A stretch of DNA of 18,261 nucleotides from Candidatus Pelagibacter sp. (GTDB taxonomy: Bacteria > Pseudomonadota > Alphaproteobacteria > Pelagibacterales > Pelagibacteraceae), in the NCBI GenBank assembly GCA_002704185.1, contig PAFP01000002.1:1-18261 (forward strand), given 5' to 3'. The notes under the pieces are model-generated. The model searched no databases, was not told the DNA's origin, and saw nothing but the letters and a program-made list of their open reading frames with translations. Made by a program: the position numbers and the translations under genes. This document shows, piece after piece, positions 7,268-14,383 of this stretch (position 1 is the stretch's first letter; every line of letters starts with the position of its first letter).

Positions 7268-7894
7268 TTAATTTGTAGGATTTATAGAACCTGCAGACAT
7301 AATAAATTTTGAAGCATCTTCAAAATTCATATCTAGATAAATTAAATCTTTTTTTGGCACCATTAATAAAAAACCACTAGTAGGATTGGGTGTTGTGGGA
7401 ACAAAAACATTAACTAATTCTTTATTAAGTTTGTTGGAAATCTCTCCTTGATTATCGCCAGTAGCAAATCCAATTGACCAAATTCCCTGTCTTGGGTACT
7501 CTAAAAGAACAATTTTTTTTGACCCTGAATCTTTATTGGTAAAACTTCGTGTTAATTGACCTAATCCATTATATATTGTTCTTAAAATTGGTATCTTACT
7601 TAGTACCTTTTCGTTTAATAATAGAAGTTTTTTTCCTAAAAAAGTTAAGGACAGCATTCCGATTATTGTTAATAAAAGAAAGGCTATAAATATTTCTAAC
7701 CCTGGGATATCAATTGGTAAGTATTGATTAGGGTTTATTGATTTTGGCAAAATTTTCTCAGATATATTGATAATAAATATGGTTAAATAAGCTGTTGCTG
7801 CAATTGGAATCATCACTACCACACCTGCTAAAAAATAATTTCGTATTCGAGTTAGTAACGATTTTCTTTCGACTTTTACATTATCTTTATTCAT
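7268..7894 (-). CDS. DUF502 family inner-membrane protein
   Basis: A 208-residue integral membrane protein of the DUF502 family, whose function is not established. Two strong transmembrane segments are visible: residues about 21-45 (FLAGVVVMIPIAATAYLTIF) and about 65-90 (GLEIFIAFLLLTIIGMLSLT). The soluble C-terminal part carries family-like segments: IPILRTIYNGLGQL, the IWSIGFATGD region and VFVPTTPNPTSGFLLMVPK. Start at ATG 7894, with no Shine-Dalgarno sequence. It is divergent from the M48 protease gene across a 74-bp gap, so the two may share regulatory sequence. Its stop codon abuts the 11-bp hairpin at 7219-7267. Confidence 0.88.
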   Translation of the reverse strand: MNKDNVKVERKSLLTRIRNYFLAGVVVMIPIAATAYLTIFIINISEKILPKSINPNQYLPIDIPGLEIFIAFLLLTIIGMLSLTFLGKKLLLLNEKVLSKIPILRTIYNGLGQLTRSFTNKDSGSKKIVLLEYPRQGIWSIGFATGDNQGEISNKLNKELVNVFVPTTPNPTSGFLLMVPKKDLIYLDMNFEDASKFIMSAGSINPTN

Positions 7895-7928
7895 ATTAAA
7901 TTTAGTATTAATTATGTTGAATCAATCT

Positions 7929-7934
7929 TATAAT
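7929..7934 (+). promoter_or_regulatory. Candidate -10 box for the M48 peptidase gene
   Basis: A perfect TATAAT lies 34 nt upstream of the ATG at 7969 in the divergent intergenic region. The sequence 16-18 nt further upstream is AT-rich but gives no good -35 match, so this is a weak call based on the -10 hexamer and its position alone. Confidence 0.35.
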
Positions 7935-7968
7935 TAGTTAACTTACACTTTATTAAAATAATTAAAAC

Positions 7969-8796
7969 ATGAAAAGAAGAGAATTTTTATCATATTTTGG
8001 TTGTAGCTGTTGTGCTATTGCATTGCATTCATGCACTACAACCCCAATCACAGGCAGAAAACAACTTAAAATATATCCAGAGTCAGTTATTAACTCCCAA
8101 GCAGAAAAGGCTTATAGAAATTTTAAAAAAAAAGCAAAACTTAGCAAAGATAACAAAACTTTAAATGACATTAAAAATATTGGCAAAAAAATGGAAATTG
8201 CTATATCTGAATATTTTAGAAGAGAAAGAAAAAAAGACCCTACTTCAAATTTTAATTGGGAATATATATTAGTTAATGACGATAAAATGCTAAATGCATG
8301 GTGTATGCCCGGCGGTAAAATTGCTGTTTATACGGGTATACTAAAAATAACCAAAAATATAGATGGTTTAGCTAATGTCATGGGTCATGAAATAGCACAT
8401 GCGGTAGCTAAACATTCTGTTGAAAGAGCTAGCGCTGCAACTGCACTTAATATCACTACTGCTGTAGCTGATGCCTTTTTAGGCGGAGCTATTGGTAGAA
8501 CACGAAATACAGTTGGACAAACTACAGGCGTAGATATTTTAAAAGTCGGAATTTTTAATCCTTTCACAAGAAAACAAGAAAGCGAGGCAGACTATTTAGG
8601 ATTGGCGTTTTCATCACTAACAGGTTACAATTTAAATGAAGCGGCTGAAATGTGGAAAAGAATGAGGAAAATGCAAAAAGGAAAAATACCACCTCAATTT
8701 TTAAGTACCCACCCTTCTCCAACTAACAGAATTAGACAAATAAAACGCTGGATACCAACTATTAAGGCCAGATTCCCCAAAATTAAAAATATTTAA
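7969..8796 (+). CDS. M48 family metalloprotease, probable lipoprotein
   Basis: A 275-residue zinc endopeptidase of the Ste24/HtpX-like family; exported relatives (BepA, LoiP) perform envelope protein quality control. The zinc site is HEIAH (H140, E141, H144), with the third ligand probably E204 in ESEADYLGL (E-x3-D). NAWCMPGGKIAVYTG (109-123) precedes it, and the C-terminal STHPSPTNRI is typical. The N-terminus MKRREFLSYFG has twin-arginine character (RREFL), followed by a lipobox-like LHSC with Cys22. That suggests a Tat- or Sec-exported lipoprotein of the periplasmic face; H at -2 is unusual, so lipidation is likely but not certain. The TTTPITGRKQL segment after the cysteine is family-typical. 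Its 3' end overlaps the 50-residue ORF on the opposite strand by 14 bp. Confidence 0.92.
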   Translation: MKRREFLSYFGCSCCAIALHSCTTTPITGRKQLKIYPESVINSQAEKAYRNFKKKAKLSKDNKTLNDIKNIGKKMEIAISEYFRRERKKDPTSNFNWEYILVNDDKMLNAWCMPGGKIAVYTGILKITKNIDGLANVMGHEIAHAVAKHSVERASAATALNITTAVADAFLGGAIGRTRNTVGQTTGVDILKVGIFNPFTRKQESEADYLGLAFSSLTGYNLNEAAEMWKRMRKMQKGKIPPQFLSTHPSPTNRIRQIKRWIPTIKARFPKIKNI

Positions 8797-8935
8797 ATTT
8801 TTTAAATCTTTTAAATTGAGCGTCTAAACAATTATTGCAAAATATTTTTACTTTTGACCTATATAATTCAGGGGAAATTTTTGTATCTTTTTTGCATTTC
8901 GAGCATTTTATAATATAAAATTTTTTATTATTCAT
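8783..8935 (-). CDS. 50-residue mini-protein with two CxxC knuckles (zinc-ribbon-like)
   Basis: A short ORF with C11-x2-C14 (CSKC) and C33-x2-C36 (CNNC) 18 residues apart. That is a classic four-cysteine zinc-ribbon layout, in a highly basic protein with many lysines and a KRFKKFKYF tail. Such properties fit nucleic-acid binding, but no family is recognised. The ATG is 2 nt behind the encoded CCA of tRNA-Lys on the same strand, and there is no Shine-Dalgarno sequence. It is presumably co-transcribed with the tRNA and released as a nearly leaderless message by tRNA 3' processing. The stop lies inside the 3' end of the convergent M48 gene (14-bp overlap). The regular cysteine spacing argues against chance, but coding status is unproven. 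Confidence 0.6.
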   Translation of the reverse strand: MNNKKFYIIKCSKCKKDTKISPELYRSKVKIFCNNCLDAQFKRFKKFKYF

Positions 8936-8937
8936 TT

Positions 8938-9013
<76 letters not shown>

Positions 9014-9022
9014 ACGATTTAT

Positions 9023-9051
9023 AATATAAAGTTTTTTAACTCATCATTCAA
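9023..9051 (-). promoter_or_regulatory. Candidate promoter of tRNA-Lys and the mini-protein gene
   Basis: On the minus strand TTGAAT (9051-9046) is followed by a 17-nt spacer and TATATT (9028-9023). The -10 box ends 9 nt before the first base of the mature tRNA, which is sensible spacing for a short 5' leader. Both hexamers deviate from consensus and the region is AT-rich, so confidence is moderate. The remainder of the gap up to the tgt stop (9052-9110) shows only AT-rich sequence with a weak AT hairpin and a T-run on the minus strand. Confidence 0.4.
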
Positions 9052-9110
9052 TGCGTTAAAAAAACATTTTATTATAAAAATTTTCAGCAAAATTCAAGTA
9101 TAATACTATC

Positions 9111-10217
9111 TTACTCATTCAAAATACTGAAATATTTATCGTAAAAATTCTTGAAAGTTTTATTGCTTATATGATACCTAATTTTTTCCATTAAATCTTG
9201 ATAAAATGCTATATTATGCCAAGTTATTAAATTTGAAGCCAATATTTCATTGCAATTTACTAAATGATTAAGATAATTTTTTGAATAAAGTTTTGATGCA
9301 GGGCAATTTAAGCCAGGTTCTAAAGGGTCATCATCTTTCATGTATCTAGAATTTCTTAAATTTACCTTTCCTTTCCAAGTATAGGCTAATCCAGTTCTAC
9401 CAGAGCGTGTTGGTAAAACGCAATCAAACATATCGATACCCCTATAAACTGCGCCTAATATATCACCTGGTGTACCAGTACCCATTAAATAGTGAGGTTT
9501 CTCTATTGGTAATTCATCTTTCAAACAATCTATAGTATTAAACATTTCTATTTGAGATTCACCAACAGCAAGACCGCCAATAGCATAACCATCAAAAGAT
9601 ATATCTTTAAGTTTTTTTAGGCAATCCAATCTAAGATCATCAAATATACCACCCTGAACAATACCAAACAAAAATTTATTATTATGTTTACCAAATACTT
9701 TTTTTGATCTTGAAGCCCATCTTATTGAAAGATCCATAGACTTTTTTATTTCATATTTATCCCTAGAATATTTAGGACACTCATCAAAAACCATAACTAT
9801 ATCAGAATTCAGATTTTTCTGCACATCTATGCTTATTTCTGGTGATAAAAATATTTTTTTGCCGTCAATATGAGAATTAAAAACTACACCTTCTTCGCAA
9901 ATTTTTCTACTTTTTGATAATGACATAACCTGAAATCCTCCTGAGTCTGTTAAAATTGGTAATTTACAATTCATAAATTTATGCAAACCACCCACTCTAG
10001 AGATTCTTTCTACACCAGGCCTTAATAATAGATGATAAGTATTGCATAATATAATTTCTGATTTTGTCTGAAGAACTTGGTCAATAGTAAGAGCTTTTAC
10101 AGTAGCTAATGTGCCGACTGGCATAAATGCAGGGGTATGTATATTTCCTCTTGGTGTTTTAATAAGACCTAAGCGTGCGTTATTATCTTCCGATAATAAT
10201 TCAAACGAAATATTCAT
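9111..10217 (-). CDS. tgt: tRNA-guanine transglycosylase with degenerate zinc site
   Basis: Bacterial Tgt exchanges G34 of GUN anticodons for preQ1 on the way to queuosine. The 368-residue TIM barrel keeps the catalytic residues: D91 (TDSGGFQ), D145 (VFDECPKY), Q188 (IVQGG), GGLAVGE and the nucleophile D265 (MFDCVLPTRSGR). The zinc-binding insertion is altered. Against the usual C-x-C-x2-C...H ligand set, this protein reads L303-N-C305-P-A-S308, with H334 retained, so two of four ligands are replaced. Fold and length are otherwise complete and the frame is clean, so this is not an obvious pseudogene. It is the last gene of the ssb-gyrA-coaD-ppi-tgt operon, 6 nt behind ppi. queA, often found next to tgt in alphaproteobacteria, is not here. 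Confidence 0.94.
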   Translation of the reverse strand: MNISFELLSEDNNARLGLIKTPRGNIHTPAFMPVGTLATVKALTIDQVLQTKSEIILCNTYHLLLRPGVERISRVGGLHKFMNCKLPILTDSGGFQVMSLSKSRKICEEGVVFNSHIDGKKIFLSPEISIDVQKNLNSDIVMVFDECPKYSRDKYEIKKSMDLSIRWASRSKKVFGKHNNKFLFGIVQGGIFDDLRLDCLKKLKDISFDGYAIGGLAVGESQIEMFNTIDCLKDELPIEKPHYLMGTGTPGDILGAVYRGIDMFDCVLPTRSGRTGLAYTWKGKVNLRNSRYMKDDDPLEPGLNCPASKLYSKNYLNHLVNCNEILASNLITWHNIAFYQDLMEKIRYHISNKTFKNFYDKYFSILNE

Positions 10218-10223
10218 TAATAT

Positions 10224-10778
10224 TTATTTTATTTTTATGCTTTCTATGTAATCAGGGGACGAAACAGCTCCAGATCCAGGTTCCCCCCTTTTAATTTGAT
10301 CAATAAACTCCATACCGCGTGTAACTTTACCAAATACAGTGTATTGCCTATCAAGATGAGGTGCAGCCTTAAAACAAATAAAAAATTGACTATTACCACT
10401 GTCTGGATTTGAAGATCTAGCCATTGAAACTGTTCCTCTCTCATGAGGTATGTTGCTAAATTCTGCTTTTAAATCTGGTAAATCTGAACTTCCTGTACCA
10501 ACTAAATCTTCATTAAAATTATTTATATTTCCAAATTTTATGTCTCCTGTTTGAGCCATAAAACCTTCAATTACTCTATGAAAAGCAACACCATTATACT
10601 TACCATCATTTACTAATTCTAAAATTCTTTTAACGTGATTAGGAGCCTCGTCTTTAAATAATTCGATTTCTATTTCACCATATTTTATTTTCATTATAAT
10701 TGTTTCCATAGCTTCTCCTTTTACATTATTATTTAATAATATTAAAAAAAATATAACAAATAATCTATATATTTTCAT
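10224..10778 (-). CDS. Cyclophilin-type peptidyl-prolyl cis-trans isomerase
   Basis: This enzyme catalyses cis-trans isomerisation of proline peptide bonds during protein folding. The cyclophilin core is clear: FHRVIEGFMAQTGD (H67, R68, F73, Q76), MARSSNPDSGNSQFFICF and the YTVFGKV strand. The long start gives 184 residues with an N-terminal signal-peptide-like segment (K2, R5, a hydrophobic LFVIFFLILL core and a possible cleavage after GEA at 23). That would direct it to the periplasm, like many alphaproteobacterial homologues. A second in-frame start at Met24 (10709) is preceded by a strong AAGGAG, giving a cytosolic form. The long start overlaps coaD by 4 nt (ATGA), which favours its use by coupling. 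Both starts may be used. Confidence 0.92.
   Translation of the reverse strand: MKIYRLFVIFFLILLNNNVKGEAMETIIMKIKYGEIEIELFKDEAPNHVKRILELVNDGKYNGVAFHRVIEGFMAQTGDIKFGNINNFNEDLVGTGSSDLPDLKAEFSNIPHERGTVSMARSSNPDSGNSQFFICFKAAPHLDRQYTVFGKVTRGMEFIDQIKRGEPGSGAVSSPDYIESIKIK
10707..10720 (-). promoter_or_regulatory. Strong internal ribosome-binding site before Met24 of the Ppi gene
   Basis: On the minus strand AAGGAG (10720-10715) sits 5 nt before the ATG at 10709-10707. This is one of the best Shine-Dalgarno sequences in a window where most genes have none. Initiation here would produce a 161-residue cyclophilin without the hydrophobic N-terminal segment. The signal-peptide-like reading upstream argues that the long form is also real. 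Confidence 0.5.
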
Positions 10779-11281
10779 AACTTTTTAAATTTTTGTTTTA
10801 GCAGTTTTAGTGCAGATTTTGGAACAAATTTTGATACATTTCCACCATGGTTAGATATTTCCTTAACCATATCAGAAGATATGGCCTGATTTTGAATATC
10901 TGCCATCAAAAAAATAGTTTGAACATTTTTATTTAGGTTATTATTCATGCACGCAAGCTGAAATTCATATTCAAAATCGGCTACTACTCTTAAACCTCTT
11001 ATTAAGATTGTTGCATTAACTTTCTTACAAAAATCTATTGTTAGTCCTTCGAAGCTGGTAACAATTAGTTTTTTTCTGATATTTAAAGGTAGTTTTTTTA
11101 CAGTATTATCTATAATAATTTTTCTATCTTTTATACTAAAGAGCACTTTTTTCTCTCTATTGTTTGCTATGCCAATATATAATTTATCTACAATATCCAT
11201 TGATCTTTTTATTATGTCTAAATGACCGTAAGTTATTGGGTCAAATGTACCAGGATATAATGCAATTTTTATCCTACTCAT
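10775..11281 (-). CDS. coaD: Pantetheine-phosphate adenylyltransferase
   Basis: CoaD transfers AMP from ATP to 4'-phosphopantetheine, the fourth step of coenzyme A synthesis. The nucleotidyltransferase fold starts with [18 protein letters not shown], where T17-x-x-H20 is the phosphate-binding T/HxGH-type motif. Further family markers are [19 protein letters not shown] and the ISSDMVKEI segment (the ISST/S-R equivalent near the C-terminus). The length of 168 residues is standard. The start at 11281 overlaps the gyrA stop by 8 nt, and an AAGGG lies 6 nt upstream of the ATG. The 3' end overlaps the ppi start by 4 nt. The gyrA-coaD-ppi order is typical of alphaproteobacteria. Confidence 0.96.
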   Translation of the reverse strand: MSRIKIALYPGTFDPITYGHLDIIKRSMDIVDKLYIGIANNREKKVLFSIKDRKIIIDNTVKKLPLNIRKKLIVTSFEGLTIDFCKKVNATILIRGLRVVADFEYEFQLACMNNNLNKNVQTIFLMADIQNQAISSDMVKEISNHGGNVSKFVPKSALKLLKQKFKKL

Positions 11282-13832
11282 CTATTACCCTTACAGCAGA
11301 AACAACTCTTTCATCTGGTGATGTATTTAAAATTTTCACACCAGACGTATCTCTTCCAGACGCTCTTATGGTTTTTACATTACACCTTAGCATTTGACCC
11401 TTGTCTGTAATAACCATTACATCGTCATTTTCATAAACAGATAAACACGCAGCTAAATTTTCATTTGTTTTGTTTATTTTTATGACTTTCATTCCCTTCC
11501 CGCCTCTACCTTTAATATTAAATTCAAATGAAGAAGTTCTTTTACCATAACCGCTATTTGTTATAGACAAAATAAACTGCTCTATATTTTTGTCTCTAAG
11601 ATTTTTAATTTTATTCTTTCTGTCTATATCGGTTTTTTTTATTACGGTTAAAGATATAACTTTATCGTCATTAATTATATTTATACCTTTAACACCTTTT
11701 GCTGATCTACCTTTAAAAAGCCTAATATTTGCCGAATTAATCCTTAAGCATTTCCCATGATAAGTACTTATTAAAATATCATCGTCATCTTTCACAAGTT
11801 TTACTGAAGCAATCTCATCATCCTTACTAAGTTTCATAGCAATTATTCCATTAGATTGGATATTTTTAAAATCTTCTATTTTATTTCTTCTTATTTTTCC
11901 ATTTTTTGTAACAAAAACAATTTTGTATTTTTCCATATCGCTATCCGATTCCGGTAAAATCATTATTGACGATATTTTTTTATCCTTATTTAATGAGCTA
12001 AATAGATTAGAAATTGGCTTACCTTTTGATTGATTGGATCCTTCAGGTATTTTCCAACCTTTTATCTTAAAAACTTTTCCATTATTTGAAAAAAATAAAA
12101 CTGTAGATAAGGTCGTTCCAGTGAATATTTCTGTAACAAAATCATTTTCTCTAGTTTTTATGCCGCCCTTACCTTTACCCCCTCTTTTTTGTGATCTAAT
12201 AGAGGTTAAGGAAGACCTTTTAATATAACCGTGGTTAGTTATAGTAACCATTATACTTTCTTTTTGTATAACATCTTCTACTTCCAGATTTGTTACCTGG
12301 TCACTTAATTTAGTAATTCTTTTTTTACTACCAAATTTGTCTTTTATATTAATTAACTCCTTCTTTATACATTCTAATAAAAATTTTCTGTCACTTAAAA
12401 TTTTTTTTAATTCTAAAATAATATGATACAGTTTTTTTAACTCAAGATTAATTTCATTAAAACCTAACGCAGTTAATTTTTGTAATTTTAAATCTAAAAT
12501 TGATTTAACCTGAACATCAGTTAAATAATTTATGTCATTTTTGTCAAGATCTGATATTTTAAATATATTATTATCTATTTTAGATTTATTAATATCCCAT
12601 TTTTTTGTTAGTAGTTTAGATTTCGCTTCTTCTGGAGTTTTCGATTTTCTTATAATTAAAATTATGTCATCTATGTTTTCAATTGCTACATACAATCCAA
12701 TCAATACCATAACTCTATCTTTGGCTTTCTTTAAGTCAAAAAGTGATCTTTTAATTATAGTTTTTTCTCTAAATTTTAAAAAAGTATCTATAAAACCTAT
12801 TAATGAAAGATTCTGTGGTTTATTATCTTTTATGGCGAGAGTATTAAAGCCAAATGAACTCTCTAATGGTGAAAATTTATATAATTGATTTAATACAATA
12901 TCTACATTTATATTTCTTTTTATTTCAATTACTACTCTTATGCCGTCTTTGTTTGACTCATCCCTTAAGTCAGAAATTCCTTCAATTTTTTTTTCTCTAA
13001 TTAGCAAAGCAATTTTTTCAATTAAAGCTACCTTGTTTACCTGATAAGGTATCGATTTTATTATTAAAAGTTTTTTTTCACTTTTCTTCGACTCAATTTC
13101 AATTTCACCTCTGATTTTAATTGAACCTCTGCCCTCTCTGTATCCCTTGACTATTTGATCTTTTCCAAGAATTATACCGCCTGTTGGAAAATCAGGTCCA
13201 GGAATGATTTTCATTAATTGCTCCAAAGATATGTTCTCATTACAAATATAAGCTAATGTACCATCTATTACTTCTGACAAATTATGCGGAGGTATATTAG
13301 TAGCCATACCAACCGCTATTCCTCCTGCTCCATTAACTAATAAATTAGGAAATTGCGATGGAAGAACCTTTGGCTCCAATTCGGTGTCGTCATAATTATT
13401 TTGAAATTCTACTGTGTTTTTATTAATATCTGATACTAAATATTCCGTAATTTTTGCCAATTTAACTTCTGTATATCTCATTGCAGCAGCATTATCTCCA
13501 TCTATTGAGCCAAAATTTCCTTGGCCATCTAGTAATTTTTCTCTCATAGAGAAATCTTGCGCAAGTCTAACCATCGCGTCATATACAGCTTGATCACCAT
13601 GAGGATGATATTTACCTATTACATCTCCTACTATACGAGCCGATTTTCGATATTGTTTGCTCCAGTCATAGCCACCTTTAAACATTGCATAAAGTATTCT
13701 TCTATGAACTGGCTTCAAACCATCTCGTGCATCTGGTAAGGCTCTACTTATAATTACGCTCATCGCGTAGGATAAATAAGATGATTTCATTTCATCTTGA
13801 ATATTTCTAACGCCTGATTTTCTGTCTTTCAT
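11274..13832 (-). CDS. gyrA: DNA gyrase subunit A
   Basis: GyrA forms the DNA breakage-reunion subunit of the A2B2 type II topoisomerase that introduces negative supercoils. The winged-helix region has [16 protein letters not shown], and the catalytic tyrosine is Y120 in AAAMRYTE. The GyrA box, Q548-G554 (QKRGGKG), marks it as gyrase rather than topoisomerase IV. The C-terminal beta-pinwheel follows, with repeated blade motifs such as [14 protein letters not shown], [30 protein letters not shown] and [10 protein letters not shown]. The length of 852 residues is slightly below E. coli GyrA. Position 81, equivalent to E. coli Ser83 in the quinolone-resistance region, is glutamine, while the following acidic residue (D85) is kept. 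It lies 5 nt downstream of ssb and overlaps coaD by 8 nt. Confidence 0.98.
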   Translation of the reverse strand: MKDRKSGVRNIQDEMKSSYLSYAMSVIISRALPDARDGLKPVHRRILYAMFKGGYDWSKQYRKSARIVGDVIGKYHPHGDQAVYDAMVRLAQDFSMREKLLDGQGNFGSIDGDNAAAMRYTEVKLAKITEYLVSDINKNTVEFQNNYDDTELEPKVLPSQFPNLLVNGAGGIAVGMATNIPPHNLSEVIDGTLAYICNENISLEQLMKIIPGPDFPTGGIILGKDQIVKGYREGRGSIKIRGEIEIESKKSEKKLLIIKSIPYQVNKVALIEKIALLIREKKIEGISDLRDESNKDGIRVVIEIKRNINVDIVLNQLYKFSPLESSFGFNTLAIKDNKPQNLSLIGFIDTFLKFREKTIIKRSLFDLKKAKDRVMVLIGLYVAIENIDDIILIIRKSKTPEEAKSKLLTKKWDINKSKIDNNIFKISDLDKNDINYLTDVQVKSILDLKLQKLTALGFNEINLELKKLYHIILELKKILSDRKFLLECIKKELINIKDKFGSKKRITKLSDQVTNLEVEDVIQKESIMVTITNHGYIKRSSLTSIRSQKRGGKGKGGIKTRENDFVTEIFTGTTLSTVLFFSNNGKVFKIKGWKIPEGSNQSKGKPISNLFSSLNKDKKISSIMILPESDSDMEKYKIVFVTKNGKIRRNKIEDFKNIQSNGIIAMKLSKDDEIASVKLVKDDDDILISTYHGKCLRINSANIRLFKGRSAKGVKGINIINDDKVISLTVIKKTDIDRKNKIKNLRDKNIEQFILSITNSGYGKRTSSFEFNIKGRGGKGMKVIKINKTNENLAACLSVYENDDVMVITDKGQMLRCNVKTIRASGRDTSGVKILNTSPDERVVSAVRVIDE

Positions 13833-13837
13833 TTTAA

Positions 13838-14290
13838 TTAAAAGGGAACTTCGTCGTCGAGGCCTGACTTTCCGTCATTTTCACCTGAGGGTAAGCTACT
13901 GGGTGAATCTTGATTTATGTTATTATCATTAGACTTATTAGTTGCTCCTAACATTGTTAATGATGAATTATATCCCTGTATCACTATTTGTGTGCTAAAT
14001 TTTTCTTGACCATTATTATCTGTATATTTGTTGGTATTTAATTGGCCTTCGACATAAACCTGGGAACCTTTTTTTAAATATTTTTGTACAACGTTAACAA
14101 GGCCTTCATTGAATATGACTACTCTGTGCCATTCTGTTTTTTCTTTTTTTTCACCAGTATTTTTATCTTTCCAACTTTCGCTAGTAGCCAAACTAAGAAT
14201 AGCAACATTTTTACCATTTTGCATTGGTTTAACCTCGGGGTCATTGCCCAACCTACCTATTAAAAGTACTTTATTAAGACTACCAGCCAT
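13838..14290 (-). CDS. ssb: Single-stranded DNA-binding protein
   Basis: SSB coats single-stranded DNA in replication, repair and recombination and recruits partners through its tail. The OB fold covers about residues 1-112, opening with [18 protein letters not shown] and containing [32 protein letters not shown] Gly/Ser/Asn-rich linker follows and ends in the conserved acidic tip DDEVPF. The length of 150 residues is normal. It is the first gene of the minus-strand operon ssb-gyrA-coaD-ppi-tgt and is divergent from uvrA over a 93-bp gap, the common ssb/uvrA arrangement in proteobacteria. Confidence 0.97.
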   Translation of the reverse strand: MAGSLNKVLLIGRLGNDPEVKPMQNGKNVAILSLATSESWKDKNTGEKKEKTEWHRVVIFNEGLVNVVQKYLKKGSQVYVEGQLNTNKYTDNNGQEKFSTQIVIQGYNSSLTMLGATNKSNDNNINQDSPSSLPSGENDGKSGLDDEVPF

Positions 14291-14325
14291 TTATTTTATA
14301 TATTTAATTGATTAAAATATATTAA

Positions 14326-14334
14326 TTTATACCA
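14326..14334 (-). promoter_or_regulatory. Candidate extended -10 promoter for the ssb operon
   Basis: On the minus strand TGGTATAAA (14334-14326) fits the extended -10 form TG-n-TATAAA, 35 nt before the ssb ATG at 14290. The -35 region is poor, as is common for extended -10 promoters. The same 93-bp gap must also hold the uvrA promoter on the plus strand, for which I could not choose among several AT-rich candidates. Confidence 0.38.
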
Positions 14335-14383
14335 TATATCGCATATAAAAAGAACAAATTAAGATTAAAACAAATCGAATAAT

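Noticed and set aside
7173..7947. Ten-base direct repeat TTAACTTACA at 7173-7182 and 7938-7947, flanking the DUF502 gene.
   Set aside because: Too short and AT-rich to be meaningful as a target duplication or attachment repeat; the flanking bases diverge at once.
12034..12888. Plus-strand ORFs inside gyrA, and similar ones opposite uvrA, secF, metG-tatD and the GT4 gene.
   Set aside because: They lie wholly within strongly conserved genes on the other strand and show no recognisable domains.
14352..14366. GAAC-N7-GATT upstream of uvrA, resembling the alphaproteobacterial LexA box GAAC-N7-GAAC.
   Set aside because: Only half of the box matches; the second half agrees at two of four bases, which is expected by chance in AT-rich DNA.
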